In this document: piece by piece, positions 17,324-26,257 of the stretch | Position numbering within the stretch: position 1 is the first letter of the stretch | How the letters are laid out: the number at the start of each line of letters is the position of its first letter | Assembly: GCA_019359545.1 (NCBI GenBank) | Contig: JAHHHB010000016.1 | Coordinates: 29,769 to 93,768, forward strand | Reading direction: 5' to 3' | DNA from: Desmonostoc geniculatum HA4340-LM1 | GTDB taxonomy: Bacteria > Cyanobacteriota > Cyanobacteriia > Cyanobacteriales > Nostocaceae | DNA length: 64,000 nucleotides | Program-made: the position numbers and the translations under genes | Notes under the pieces: model-generated | Told to the model about the DNA's origin: nothing | Database searches by the model: none | The model's input: the letters and a program-made list of their open reading frames with translations, nothing else

Positions 17324-18867
17324 TTTTTGACTGGCTCCTGAAATGGGGTGACACCGAAGTTCATACGTACTAAGCCACCTGGTTCTAAATGCACCAGGCG
17401 AGATTGGCTATTGCGTTCGCGGAATTTTTTGTTGGGAGCTAAGTTGTAACCCGGTACACTGCTGAGGTCTAGTACGCCTGTGTGGTATCCAGGTAAGACA
17501 TTAGCTAAGGAGAACAAACCATTGGGATCTGTAGTGATACGGTTACCGTCTTCGAGGAAAAGCACCGCATTGGGTATTCCAGGCTCACCACGCTGTTGTT
17601 CGCCATCAAAGTTTTTATCAACAAACACCCGACCGATAATCGTGCCACAATCAGAAACGATTCCGGGACGAATTTTCAGTTGGTGTGTTGCTGGGCCATC
17701 CTTAGTGCTAAAACGGTTATCAGTTCGTTGGGCATTAGCGATCGCACTGTTGCGACCACTACCACGCAGAGAATCGGCTGTTAATTGAGCAGCGTAGGCA
17801 ATATTCAGGACTTTCCCAGTGGGAATCGTCATATCTGTCCGGAATATCACCGTATTTCCATTCCGTTCCGAGGTGATAGTGACTGCTGTACCATCCATCT
17901 CTCCCTGCACAGATTTCTCCAAGAACTGGAATCCTAAAGGTAGGTTGTCACTGATAACTACATTGTTCAAACCAGTATCAGCAAGATTTTTGAGCGAGAG
18001 GCGGTAGATTACCGTATCTCCAGGTTCAGCAGTAGCACGATCGCCTGTTTTAATAATCTGCAACTGATTCGCTTGGCACAAATTTGTACTAAATTCAAAC
18101 GCTAATAAATCCAATCCCACTACTTCTGCATTGGGAACTAAAACAACTGTTTGTTCAACTCTGGTTTCACCTGTCAGACTGATTGGTTGTCCATCCAAAG
18201 AACTAGCTACATATCGCACTACACTATTACCTTGTGTGCCAGTACTATCAAGGATTTGGATCTTGATCCGCCGTTGTTTATAGATAGAAGTCGGTGGTGG
18301 ATTGACTACAAAAATGTAGGTTCTACCTGGATCGGTTTGACCTTTATTTGGATCGAGTAGGAAATTGTAGACACCCGCAGGGTTATTTGTAATGAAATAT
18401 GGGTTACTATTTTCGATATTTGGCGATTTTCCCCCAGGCACATTGTTATTAGGAATATCTGGTAACTCTGTTCGAGTCAAAGCAACTAAACCGCCCAATT
18501 CTGTGCCCGTCGGGTCGCTAGCATTAGGTTCGTATACCCCAACTGAAAAACCTGTATAATCCGGTAAAAGCGTACCAGCACAACCTAAAATTCGTCCTAA
18601 TGGGTCAACTAATGGGTTAGGAGTAACGTTAAGCTGAGTAGAACTTCCTTGATATTTATTATTACTAGCTGGGTCTGTATAAGTATAAGTAGCTTGATTT
18701 GTGATTGGCACAGATGCAACTTGATTATTATTTTGTTGCGCTGTCACCGATATAGGTAAAGTAGTATATAAAAAACTTCCCAGCAGAATACTTGCTGTTA
18801 ATCTTGACCACCAGCTACTAGTAAAATGAATTTGCTTTTGTTTTTGAGGACGGCTCACTGAACACAT
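17320..18867 (-). CDS. Exported DUF11 protein with SdrD-B-like C-terminal domain
   Basis: The 515-residue product has a signal peptide (about residues 20-43, ending VTAQQ). A conserved module starts ITNQATYTYTDPASNNKYQG and is followed by a Pro/Asn-rich region. A DUF11 repeat lies at about 275-370 (LQIIKTGDRATAEPGDTVIYRLSLKN and VISDNLPLGFQFLE). The C-terminal prealbumin-like module at about 405-505 reads IIGRVFVDKNFDGEQQRGEPG, with a DxNxDG-type calcium-binding loop, then NVLPGYHTGVLDL. DUF11 and SdrD-B modules are adhesin-type extracellular building blocks. It is translationally coupled to the barrel gene (ATGA) and lies 187 bp downstream of another DUF11 gene in the same direction. It is probably periplasmic or surface exposed, working with the barrel. 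Confidence 0.75.
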   Translation of the reverse strand: MCSVSRPQKQKQIHFTSSWWSRLTASILLGSFLYTTLPISVTAQQNNNQVASVPITNQATYTYTDPASNNKYQGSSTQLNVTPNPLVDPLGRILGCAGTLLPDYTGFSVGVYEPNASDPTGTELGGLVALTRTELPDIPNNNVPGGKSPNIENSNPYFITNNPAGVYNFLLDPNKGQTDPGRTYIFVVNPPPTSIYKQRRIKIQILDSTGTQGNSVVRYVASSLDGQPISLTGETRVEQTVVLVPNAEVVGLDLLAFEFSTNLCQANQLQIIKTGDRATAEPGDTVIYRLSLKNLADTGLNNVVISDNLPLGFQFLEKSVQGEMDGTAVTITSERNGNTVIFRTDMTIPTGKVLNIAYAAQLTADSLRGSGRNSAIANAQRTDNRFSTKDGPATHQLKIRPGIVSDCGTIIGRVFVDKNFDGEQQRGEPGIPNAVLFLEDGNRITTDPNGLFSLANVLPGYHTGVLDLSSVPGYNLAPNKKFRERNSQSRLVHLEPGGLVRMNFGVTPFQEPVKK

Positions 18868-19054
18868 CTCCTCTGGATGCCAATCTGATTGTTAATAAAA
18901 AACTTATTTATGTAGATAAAATCACAATAAATGGTATTTTCTGCAAAGTTACTGCTAAAATAATCCAATTTAATTTGTGAAATATTGCATGATGGTTGTC
19001 CTTTCTAATTACAAATGACCAATGACCAATGACAAAGGACAACCCCAATTTCAA

Positions 19055-19618
19055 TCAACGCACTTGGGTTTGATAAGTCGCCTTGACTGTCGTCTTTGCT
19101 GCAACTGACGGAACCTGTAAACGGATGTGGGTGTAAGCAATGGCTGGCGCTGGTTTAGTTTCCACTTTGCCGTTAGGAACAGTAACTTTAACGGTGGGAT
19201 TTTCGACGAAGCTACGCCCACCATCAATGCTATAAGTAATTTTTCCATTATTAGTTACATTTGCAGATTTAAGTACGTAGACCATCCCTTTGGGAATGGC
19301 TTGATTCAAAGTTAAATTTTTCACTGGGCGATCGCCCTTATTTTCGCCACTTAAGGTATACCTCAATACATCTCCTGGTCGCACCACAGCTTGACCTTTT
19401 AAAGGTTCCCATTTCTGGCTTTGCTTACCCTGTTGATCTTGAGCGATGACTTGTTTTTCGGCTTCTAAGCGCAATTGAATTTGCCCTTGAGTTTTGATAT
19501 TTTGAGCGTAGGCACTTTCTGAATGCCAGATATTCGCAACTCCTGGAAATTGACCCAAAAATGGAACTGTAGCTATTAGTGCGATCGCACCTAAACCTGC
19601 AAAAGAAACACCCTTCAT
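19055..19618 (-). CDS. Small exported DUF11-type protein
   Basis: The 187-residue product has a hydrophobic signal segment (GLGAIALIATVPFLGQF) and a predicted mature start near SAYAQN. It carries one DUF11-like unit: RPGDVLRYTLSGENKGDRPVK, LNQAIPKGMVYVLKSA and ITYSIDGGRSFVENP. A conserved end follows (YTHIRLQVPSVAAKTTVKA). The same block occurs in the 846-residue neighbour, so these look like paralogous parts of one surface system. It is the third of four minus-strand genes here. The 187-bp gap to the next gene contains a short (AATGACC)n run. Confidence 0.7.
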   Translation of the reverse strand: MKGVSFAGLGAIALIATVPFLGQFPGVANIWHSESAYAQNIKTQGQIQLRLEAEKQVIAQDQQGKQSQKWEPLKGQAVVRPGDVLRYTLSGENKGDRPVKNLTLNQAIPKGMVYVLKSANVTNNGKITYSIDGGRSFVENPTVKVTVPNGKVETKPAPAIAYTHIRLQVPSVAAKTTVKATYQTQVR

Positions 19619-19692
19619 ATAAATAGCTTCCAGAATCTTGATTGTTGACTTATCTTTCCCTGGTTGTACTCAAAAATAGTCATCTTTGGGGA

Positions 19693-19815
19693 TTGGGGAT
19701 TGGGCATGGGGCACAAGAGGCGGAGGAGCAGAGGAGCAGAGGGGCAGAGGGGAAAAACTCATCTCCCCTGCTCCCCTGCTCCCCTGCTTCCTCATCTCCC
19801 CCACTCCCCACTCCC
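19693..19815. repeat. Low-complexity repeat between DUF11 genes
   Basis: GAGGAGCAGAGGGGCAGAGG-type units on the left are followed by TCCCCTGCTCCCCTGCTCCCC units on the right, giving an imperfect inverted structure between two minus-strand genes. The same CAGAGGGG family recurs near 32375 and 55800. Confidence 0.75.
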
Positions 19816-19821
19816 AACGAA

Positions 19822-22362
19822 TTAATTAACCTTGCGTTGGAACGTAAATGTTCTTTGAATACCCGGTGCGATCGTGCCAGTTACAGTATCCACATACTTG
19901 GTTACATCAGTGTTTACCGTAGTTCCAGTTTGGTCGTTCCCAGAGCTAGTAGCTGGATTACCGCTGAAGAATTGAATGGTTGCACTCCCAGAATCTTTAG
20001 CTGAGCCAACAATGTTGCTAGTATCAATTTGACCGCTGCTATCGTTGTCTACTGCCCAGTTGTTGGGGCTTTGCGTACCATCTTCAATAATCACAACTTT
20101 GTCAGCATTCAAAATCACGTTACCAGTTCCAGATTGAGGATCGGAAATATTGCTGTACTGAATTTGGTACTCAATAATGTTTCCGGGTGCAGGCTTCTTG
20201 GGATCGGTACTTAATGTGCCGTCATTGCCCTGGACTACAGGGCCAGTTCCTTGTAAGACTCGTGACACTTTCAGCAGTTTCAAAAAGCCAGTGTACACGC
20301 GATCGATAGTGATGTTGGATGAATCAAAGATATTATCGTTGCCAGTATCCTTAATTCCATCACCGTTACTATCCGTCGTGTAGTTGTCAATAGAAGCAGT
20401 GATGCGTACTGGGAAGCCTCTATTAATATCAGTCGATAACTGCGTATCTGGAGGTAAATCAACTTCTACACCATAGTTGAGAGTTGCATTAGGAGCAAAG
20501 TTGGGAATGGTTATTGGTGTAACGGGTCCTGTAAATGCTCCATTATTGTAAGTATAAACAGCTGACTGACTATTATAGGTAATAGTCACTTTCGTACCAT
20601 TAGGTAAATCTCCTGGAACTGTTGGCGGTGTTGGCTCTAGCTTCAAAACGCCTGGATCAGTACCACTGTTTTTAACTGTGTTGGTGAAGCCAACTGACTG
20701 AGGATCGAGTAAACTACCAGGTGCTGTACCAGCAGGAACCAGAGAAGATTTGTTGGTGAAGTCGTCGTCGGTTCCACCTGATGGCCCAGTCGCATCCGGC
20801 GCATTCTGCGGCCCGTTGAGTATCGCTGAGGCTACAGGTGCTTGCACTGTGAAGACGTTGGCCTCACCTCCTGGTGTACCATCACCAGTGTTGTTGTTGC
20901 CTGTGTCAGTTCCAGTTTCTGGAGCTGTTGGAGTAATAATATAGCCATCATCAACGTCGCCAGCCAATAGAGTATCGGGGACACCATCACCATTGGTATC
21001 TGTAACGCCATGAGGTGTCATATTCCCTGGTGGACCATTGTAGTTGCTGGGATTTTGGTCGCCGGATTCGTCGTAGACTGGGAGATTGCTACTGGGTGTT
21101 TGACCAAATAATTGGGCAATGTTAGCGACGGTTAAGGGTGAAGTTGCAGTTGATTCAATGGCTAGCTGAATCGAGAAGCCATTCACCGTTGTACCAGGAG
21201 CGATGGAAGTAATGATTGCTGGATTATTGATAAAACCAACGCGGGTGACTGAGGCCAAGGGTGGTGCTGTCGTAGTCCAACTCGCTGTATTAGCATTAGT
21301 TCCAATTGGAGTGGTAGTATAGACAGTTTGCCAACCAGGAGGCGCAGTTGGTGCTGCTGCCAAATCTGTACCCAAAGGAATCGCATCAGAAACCAAGATA
21401 TAAGTACCAGCAGCACCATTAACATTGATGCTTGTGTCGGTCAAAGGTGCTGGTGTAATTCCCTGTCCTGTGGGATCGTTGGACTCAACTCGCAAGCTCA
21501 AATCGTAAGTCAGTTTGTCATCTGTAATTGCAGTAGTGCCAGCATTGTTATAGCCACTGCGAATCTTGAGAACGGTAGCTAAGGTGTAGGTCTTCACCGT
21601 TAAACCAACCTGAATTTGCTCGGTGGCGCTAGCCTCCCGTGTACCGTTAACTGGTGTGCCATCTACCTCACCAACAGCACCACCATTGGCGTTATCTACG
21701 GTGAACACGTCACCACCATCAGGACTCCGGAGTTGGTTTTGAGCATCACCAGGAGTGTTACCCAGGGTAACAGTAATTATGTCATTGGTTTGAGCGCCAT
21801 TCTGGACGGTAATTGGTACACGCACCAACACAGTACCACCAACCGGTACTGAGGGTGTATCTACGCCACCTTGGGGGATGTTTATCCAAGTTTGACCACC
21901 GTCGGTACTATATTGCAGACTATTAACTGTACCACCATCTGGTAATGTTCCAGAAACTGTACCTGGCCCAGTTGTTGTAGCTTGGTTAGGAATGTGGAAT
22001 TTGGTTGGGTCATTACCTACGTTGGTCAAGGTGTAGGTGTAAATGAGTAAGTCACCAACTTGGACTGTTGTATTGGTAGGGCTAGAAGTGGCATCTGTGA
22101 CACCAGACGCGCTGACGGTGATACCAGCGACCTCTGCCACGGTGACAACGACAGTGTTGGAAGTGGCGTTGATTGTTGTCCCTGGACTGTTGGGATCTTC
22201 GTAGGTTGCTGTGGCTGTGTTACTGATAGACGTACCCGCAGTAGTTCCCTCAGCTAATACAGGTGCAATAAATTGGAAAAGGTTACTACTTAATAATACT
22301 GTTGCTAGTAAAGATTGATAGCGCTGATGCTGCTTGTTTACAAATTTATTTTGTTTTACCAT
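19822..22362 (-). CDS. Large exported DUF11 repeat protein
   Basis: The 846-residue product starts with a lysine-rich signal peptide (hydrophobic core LLATVLLSSNLFQFIA, cleavage near VLAEGT). The mature part is Thr-, Asn-, Gly- and Pro-rich with very few Cys, as in extracellular proteins. At least three DUF11-like units are visible: ISNTATATYEDPNSPGT with VQVGDLLIYTYTLTNVG (about 45-125), a central region with DTNGDGVPDTLLAGDVDDGY and DSNGDGIKDTGND loops that look calcium binding, and a last unit KKPAPGNIIEYQIQYSN with VIIEDG near 730. It ends GTIAPGIQRTFTFQRKV. It is the first gene of the four-gene minus-strand set; a perfect 24-bp palindrome lies 55 bp upstream. Probable surface or sheath protein; role unknown. 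Confidence 0.75.
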   Translation of the reverse strand: MVKQNKFVNKQHQRYQSLLATVLLSSNLFQFIAPVLAEGTTAGTSISNTATATYEDPNSPGTTINATSNTVVVTVAEVAGITVSASGVTDATSSPTNTTVQVGDLLIYTYTLTNVGNDPTKFHIPNQATTTGPGTVSGTLPDGGTVNSLQYSTDGGQTWINIPQGGVDTPSVPVGGTVLVRVPITVQNGAQTNDIITVTLGNTPGDAQNQLRSPDGGDVFTVDNANGGAVGEVDGTPVNGTREASATEQIQVGLTVKTYTLATVLKIRSGYNNAGTTAITDDKLTYDLSLRVESNDPTGQGITPAPLTDTSINVNGAAGTYILVSDAIPLGTDLAAAPTAPPGWQTVYTTTPIGTNANTASWTTTAPPLASVTRVGFINNPAIITSIAPGTTVNGFSIQLAIESTATSPLTVANIAQLFGQTPSSNLPVYDESGDQNPSNYNGPPGNMTPHGVTDTNGDGVPDTLLAGDVDDGYIITPTAPETGTDTGNNNTGDGTPGGEANVFTVQAPVASAILNGPQNAPDATGPSGGTDDDFTNKSSLVPAGTAPGSLLDPQSVGFTNTVKNSGTDPGVLKLEPTPPTVPGDLPNGTKVTITYNSQSAVYTYNNGAFTGPVTPITIPNFAPNATLNYGVEVDLPPDTQLSTDINRGFPVRITASIDNYTTDSNGDGIKDTGNDNIFDSSNITIDRVYTGFLKLLKVSRVLQGTGPVVQGNDGTLSTDPKKPAPGNIIEYQIQYSNISDPQSGTGNVILNADKVVIIEDGTQSPNNWAVDNDSSGQIDTSNIVGSAKDSGSATIQFFSGNPATSSGNDQTGTTVNTDVTKYVDTVTGTIAPGIQRTFTFQRKVN

Positions 22363-22416
22363 AGGTGTAGTTTATTTGCTGGACTTGTATCCTGGGTTTT
22401 AAAAGAGGATAAAGTT

Positions 22417-22440
22417 CGGCAATTTTTTAAAAAATTGCCG
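22417..22440. promoter_or_regulatory. Perfect 24-bp palindrome upstream of DUF11 cluster
   Basis: CGGCAATTTTTT is followed immediately by its exact complement, with no loop. It lies 55 bp upstream of the start of the first DUF11 gene. The lack of a loop and the position argue for a protein-binding site rather than a terminator, but either is possible. Confidence 0.4.
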
Positions 22441-22856
22441 ATGATATTTGCCTCAAACTTTAACGTTCCGGTAACGCAGATTTGGGGAGTTAAGTTGTTT
22501 ACACTCCTCGAAAGCTATATTGAGGCAATACTCTTCAAATAATTAGCCTGTCTGATTTGCGATCGCTCTTGATTATCAAGGCTAGTAATCACAAGTATGG
22601 GTAATTTACTGTTGCGTACTGCTGAATTGTTTATGCAAGTAGAAATGTAACTTTTGCTGCCAAAAAAATCTACCGTATAAATAAGTAACTTCTCTAGCCA
22701 TGAATCAGTACATCAAAGGTTAAAATTCAACTTTATTTTTCCAGTTGAATATCTGAAGCTATTGTTTTCTTTTGTAACCAGAATTAACTAAGTGTAAACA
22801 CTAGATGCTGCGATTATAAGTCAGAAAATTTTACAAGAATTATTACTTTTACTACT
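22441..22856. other. Gene-free stretch upstream of thrC
   Basis: This is a divergent intergenic region between the DUF11 cluster and thrC. It is AT-rich, with one HIP1 site near 22560. I see no gene, RNA structure or clear repeat in it. Confidence 0.6.
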
Positions 22857-22889
22857 AAACATACCCGACAATTTTTATCGGGTATGTTT
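22857..22889 (+). terminator. Strong hairpin in the thrC 5' region
   Basis: The perfect 12-bp stem AAACATACCCGA with its complement TCGGGTATGTTT encloses a 9-base AT-rich loop, 70 bp before the thrC start. The following sequence is only moderately T-rich. It could be a factor-independent terminator or an attenuator/operator for thrC. Confidence 0.45.
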
Positions 22890-22958
22890 GACTGGTATTT
22901 TTACTCGTGTTAGTATCAGGCGACAGTTGATAGACAGACAGACAGGGAAAGCTCGTTT

Positions 22959-24266
22959 ATGACTCAGGCAATCACAACCCAATCCCAAGTCAGCAATGCC
23001 ACATTTTTTAAAGCCTTGAAGTGTAAGGAATGTGGCGCGGAATATGAACCCAAAGCCAAGAATGTTTGTGAGTTATGCTTTGGGCCTTTGGAAGTCAAGT
23101 ATGACTACAGCGCTCTGCGTCTCTCTGTCACTCGTGAAACAATTCAAGCCGGGCCTAATTCAATTTGGCGCTACCGTCCGTTTTTGCCTGTCGCAACTAA
23201 TAATGTTATAGATGTGGGAACCGGTATGACTCCCTTGGTTCGTTCCCACCGTCTTGCCCGCCGCCTGGGTCTAAACAAGCTTTATATTAAAAATGATGCC
23301 GTGAATATGCCCACCCTCAGCTTTAAGGATCGGGTGGTGTCAGTCGCCCTCACCAGAGCGCGAGAGTTGGGTTTTTCCACTGTTTCCTGCGCTAGCACTG
23401 GTAACTTGGCAAATTCTACAGCAGCGATCGCAGCTCACGCCGGTTTAGACTGCTGTGTGTTCATCCCAGCAGATTTGGAAGCTGGTAAAATTCTCGGTAG
23501 CCTGATCTACAGTCCCACCCTCATGGCTGTAAAAGGCAACTACGATCAAGTCAATCGTCTTTGTTCGGAAGTAGCTAATACATACGGCTGGGGATTTGTC
23601 AATATTAATCTACGCCCCTACTACTCTGAAGGTTCCAAAACTTTAGGCTTTGAAGTTGCAGAACAATTAGGTTGGCAATTACCTGACCATATCGTTGCTC
23701 CTTTAGCTTCTGGTTCGCTGTTTACCAAAATTTATAAGGGCTTCCAAGAATTTGTCGAAGTTGGTTTGGTAGAAGGTAAAAACGTCCGTTTCAGCGGCGC
23801 CCAAGCTGAAGGTTGTTCGCCCATCGCCCAAGCATTCAAAGAAGGAAGCGACTTTATTAAGCCAGTCAAACCGAATACAATTGCCAAATCAATTGCGATC
23901 GGTAACCCCGCAGACGGTATTTATGCTGTGGATATAGCTAAGAAGACTGGTGGTAACATTGAATCAGTCAATGATGCAGAAATTATTGATGGCATCAAAC
24001 TACTGGCAGAAACCGAAGGCATCTTCACAGAAACAGCGGGTGGTACAACAGTGGCCGTGCTGAAAAAATTGGTAGAAGCCGGCAAGATCGATCCAGATGA
24101 AACTACCGTGGTTTACATCACTGGCAATGGATTGAAAACCCAAGAAGCAATACAAGGCTACGTTGGCGAACCCTTGACTATTGATGCTAAACTAGATAGC
24201 TTTGAACGTGCCTTAGAGCGATCGCGCACTCTCGATCGCTTGGAATGGCAACAAGTCCTTGTTTAA
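22959..24266 (+). CDS. thrC: Threonine synthase
   Basis: This PLP enzyme converts O-phosphohomoserine to threonine. The 435-residue product has an N-terminal zinc-ribbon-like segment with four Cys (residues 22, 25, 37 and 40: CKEC...CELC). The PLP lysine is in SFKDRVV (Lys123), followed by the phosphate-binding and substrate loops (ASTGNLANSTAAIAAHAG, TAGGTTVAVLKKL, TGNGLKTQEAI). The length and zinc-ribbon N-terminus match the cyanobacterial type. It starts at an ATG after a GACAGGGAAAGC leader. It is followed 110 bp downstream by a MoaD/ThiS-like gene in the same direction, separated only by a palindromic GAGTTAGGAGTTA repeat. Confidence 0.93.
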   Translation: MTQAITTQSQVSNATFFKALKCKECGAEYEPKAKNVCELCFGPLEVKYDYSALRLSVTRETIQAGPNSIWRYRPFLPVATNNVIDVGTGMTPLVRSHRLARRLGLNKLYIKNDAVNMPTLSFKDRVVSVALTRARELGFSTVSCASTGNLANSTAAIAAHAGLDCCVFIPADLEAGKILGSLIYSPTLMAVKGNYDQVNRLCSEVANTYGWGFVNINLRPYYSEGSKTLGFEVAEQLGWQLPDHIVAPLASGSLFTKIYKGFQEFVEVGLVEGKNVRFSGAQAEGCSPIAQAFKEGSDFIKPVKPNTIAKSIAIGNPADGIYAVDIAKKTGGNIESVNDAEIIDGIKLLAETEGIFTETAGGTTVAVLKKLVEAGKIDPDETTVVYITGNGLKTQEAIQGYVGEPLTIDAKLDSFERALERSRTLDRLEWQQVLV

Positions 24267-24267
24267 T

Positions 24268-24352
24268 TATGAGTTAGGAGTTAGGAGTTATGAGTTATGA
24301 GTTTTTTATTCCTAACTCCTCACTCCTAACTCATAACTCCTGACTCCTCACT
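24268..24352. repeat. Palindromic GAGTTAGGA repeat between thrC and the MoaD-like gene
   Basis: Units ATGAGTTAGGAGTTAGGAG are followed by a TTTTTTATT spacer and complementary CCTAACTCCTCACTCCTAAC units, which can fold into a long hairpin with a T-run. It may act as a terminator or processing site. The same family recurs near 42920 and 49400. Confidence 0.7.
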
Positions 24353-24376
24353 TTTCACTCTTAACTTTCTACTTCT

Positions 24377-24652
24377 ATGGCCGTAAAAGTCTTAGTTCCT
24401 ACAGCTCTTCAACAATTTACTAATAACGAAGCTATCGTAGAATCCAATGGCAACACCATTGCTGAACTTGTGGATTCATTAGAACAAAGCTTTCCTGGCT
24501 TCAAATCACGATTGTGTGATGATGAAGGAAAGCTACGACGGTTTGTGAATTTTTACCTGAATGACGAAGATATTCGCTTTTTAAAAGGGGCAGATACACG
24601 CCTCAATGATGGCGATGAAGTAAGTATTGTCCCCGCTGTCGCTGGTGGTTAA
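24377..24652 (+). CDS. MoaD/ThiS-family ubiquitin-like sulfur carrier
   Basis: The 91-residue beta-grasp protein starts [15 protein letters not shown] and has the helix [17 protein letters not shown]. The C-terminal block is [17 protein letters not shown], ending in the Gly-Gly tail that is adenylated and thiocarboxylated in this family. The segment [20 protein letters not shown] is typical of the MoaD-related CysO-like group rather than the short ThiS proteins. Its place behind threonine synthase fits a carrier for a PLP-enzyme-linked sulfur transfer, as with mycobacterial CysO, which partners a cysteine synthase of the same fold class as ThrC. That link is inference. Confidence 0.8.
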   Translation: MAVKVLVPTALQQFTNNEAIVESNGNTIAELVDSLEQSFPGFKSRLCDDEGKLRRFVNFYLNDEDIRFLKGADTRLNDGDEVSIVPAVAGG

Positions 24653-26257
24653 TGCCGGGAATAGAGCAGAATTCAGAAGTCAGAATTCGGAAGTCAGAAT
24701 TAGCATAGTTTCTCTGCCTAGCTACCAGACATAGATAGTGTACTTCACGCTTATTAAAATCTGTTGTATCTACCTAAATTTAGCAAATGGACAGATGTAA
24801 GCTTGCTGTGATTGGCAGGCTTATTTTTACTCTAATATCATGTCCGCTTGATTACTGATTACAGCGTTTTTGATCTATTTGAACCACAATCCTCAGTAGG
24901 GTAGCACAACTGTGCTATCCTAAAACGTAGTATTTTTACTTAAAAATTGCTGTAATATCATGTCCGGTTGAATACTTATCATTTAGACTGACGCGGGGAA
25001 GCGGAGAGATTTTATTGATAAGTCAAAAGAGGCAGGGAGCAAGGGGGAAAACTGAGACGGAGCTTGTAGCCCCAGTAAGAGCGCCCTAGTGGTCTGGCAA
25101 GTCAACAATGCTTGGTGAATCAACTTTTCTATTTCTCTTGTTTTCCTCTTTCTTTGTGTCCTTTGCGCCTTTGCGGTTCGTTTTTGTAGCCCCGTAGAGG
25201 CCACGACTATAAACGGGCAGGATTAGCGATCGCAGGTTGTGGATCAGGTGTACCAGAAAGTTGTAATCATTGAAAATATCCCAACCCTGATGCAAGCAGC
25301 CCTTAAAGCACTCCCAACTAAGGAAAGAGATAGATACTGCCCCGTTGCCCATGCCAGTCTACTTGACGGCGAAGATCGCAAGCAGTGGCTCGTTGCGATC
25401 GCCAACACTAAACACAACCCGATCGCTTAACCTGCCTGACACACGCGATTAAACTTTTTCTAGAATATATGTACTATATTTAGATGCGTTCGCCCTGCGT
25501 CTTAACTGTCTTAACTGTCTTAACTGTCTCAATTTTTTTTGCTTAACTGTCTTATATGTCCTTGCATTTTTCCGGCGAAACGTAGAAAATACTCAAAACT
25601 CAATTTTATTAAATACCGAGGTGTATCCATAAATGTTTTTAGTTTTTCTAAAAAAAAAAAGTAAAATTACTGAGGAATACTTGCCTGATAAAGCAAGTGC
25701 TGATATTGTAGAAAGTATCAATTTTTAAGAGCTGATTTGTAAAAAAAAATCTTAATAAAACCCAATTTATTCCTGGGTATGACTTTTAGAGAATAAACCC
25801 TTGATTGGCTCAAATTACTGAAACCCTCATGATATAAAGACTTTACTTTAGTTTACAAATTAGCTCTAAGACTCATTGACGGGATCATCCAACCCTCACA
25901 AACAGGTTTTGGAGGATAAAACTTTTTAAAGTGTTACATTCAAAGGCTACAGACAATTTTGGGCTAGTGCAGTTGGATGAAAAAATGCAAACAGACTTCC
26001 TCTCAATTCAAATCAGAAGACGAAAACAATAGGGAATGACCGTATCAAAGGTATTCAACTTAATCATTTTTTGTTGTACAACACGATTCTTTTGGTAGAG
26101 TTTATAGTTGCAATGATTTCACTTTGGTGGTTTCCTATGGTTGTCTCAGAGTGAATGAGAGTGCGAAAATTAATGTTATTTAATAATTTAAATTAAACTT
26201 AATATTGTGAAAAGTTTAATTATCAAAGAGCAAAATAGTAGAAGGGTATAAAAGCTA
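24653..26257. other. 1.6-kb gap with dispersed repeats
   Basis: Two direct copies of TAATATCATGTCCGSTTGA lie at about 24834 and 24954; further copies in inverted orientation bound 55758-55992. Around 24,895 a palindromic GTAGGGTAGCACAACTGTGCTATCC is seen. A TTTGCGCCTTTGCGG unit lies at about 25165 and (TTAACTGTC)n units at 25500-25555. The rest (25560-26257) is AT-rich, with poly-A runs at 25655 and 25740. I see no convincing gene except the doubtful ORF at 25239. Confidence 0.6.
25239..25430 (+). CDS. Doubtful 63-residue ORF, possible gene fragment
   Basis: GTG-initiated frame reading VIIENIPTLMQAALKALPTKERD and CPVAHASLLDGEDRKQWLVAI. The composition is protein-like and not repeat-derived, with a helix-forming middle. 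In-frame TAG at 25227 prevents extension upstream, and a HIP1 site lies in the last codons. I recognise no family. It may be the remains of a longer gene in this repeat-rich gap. Confidence 0.25.
   Translation: MDQVYQKVVIIENIPTLMQAALKALPTKERDRYCPVAHASLLDGEDRKQWLVAIANTKHNPIA

Noticed and set aside
25086..25352. Minus-strand 88-residue ORF
   Set aside because: Its C-terminal half translates the TTTGTGTCCTTTGCGCC repeat, and no conserved pattern is seen.
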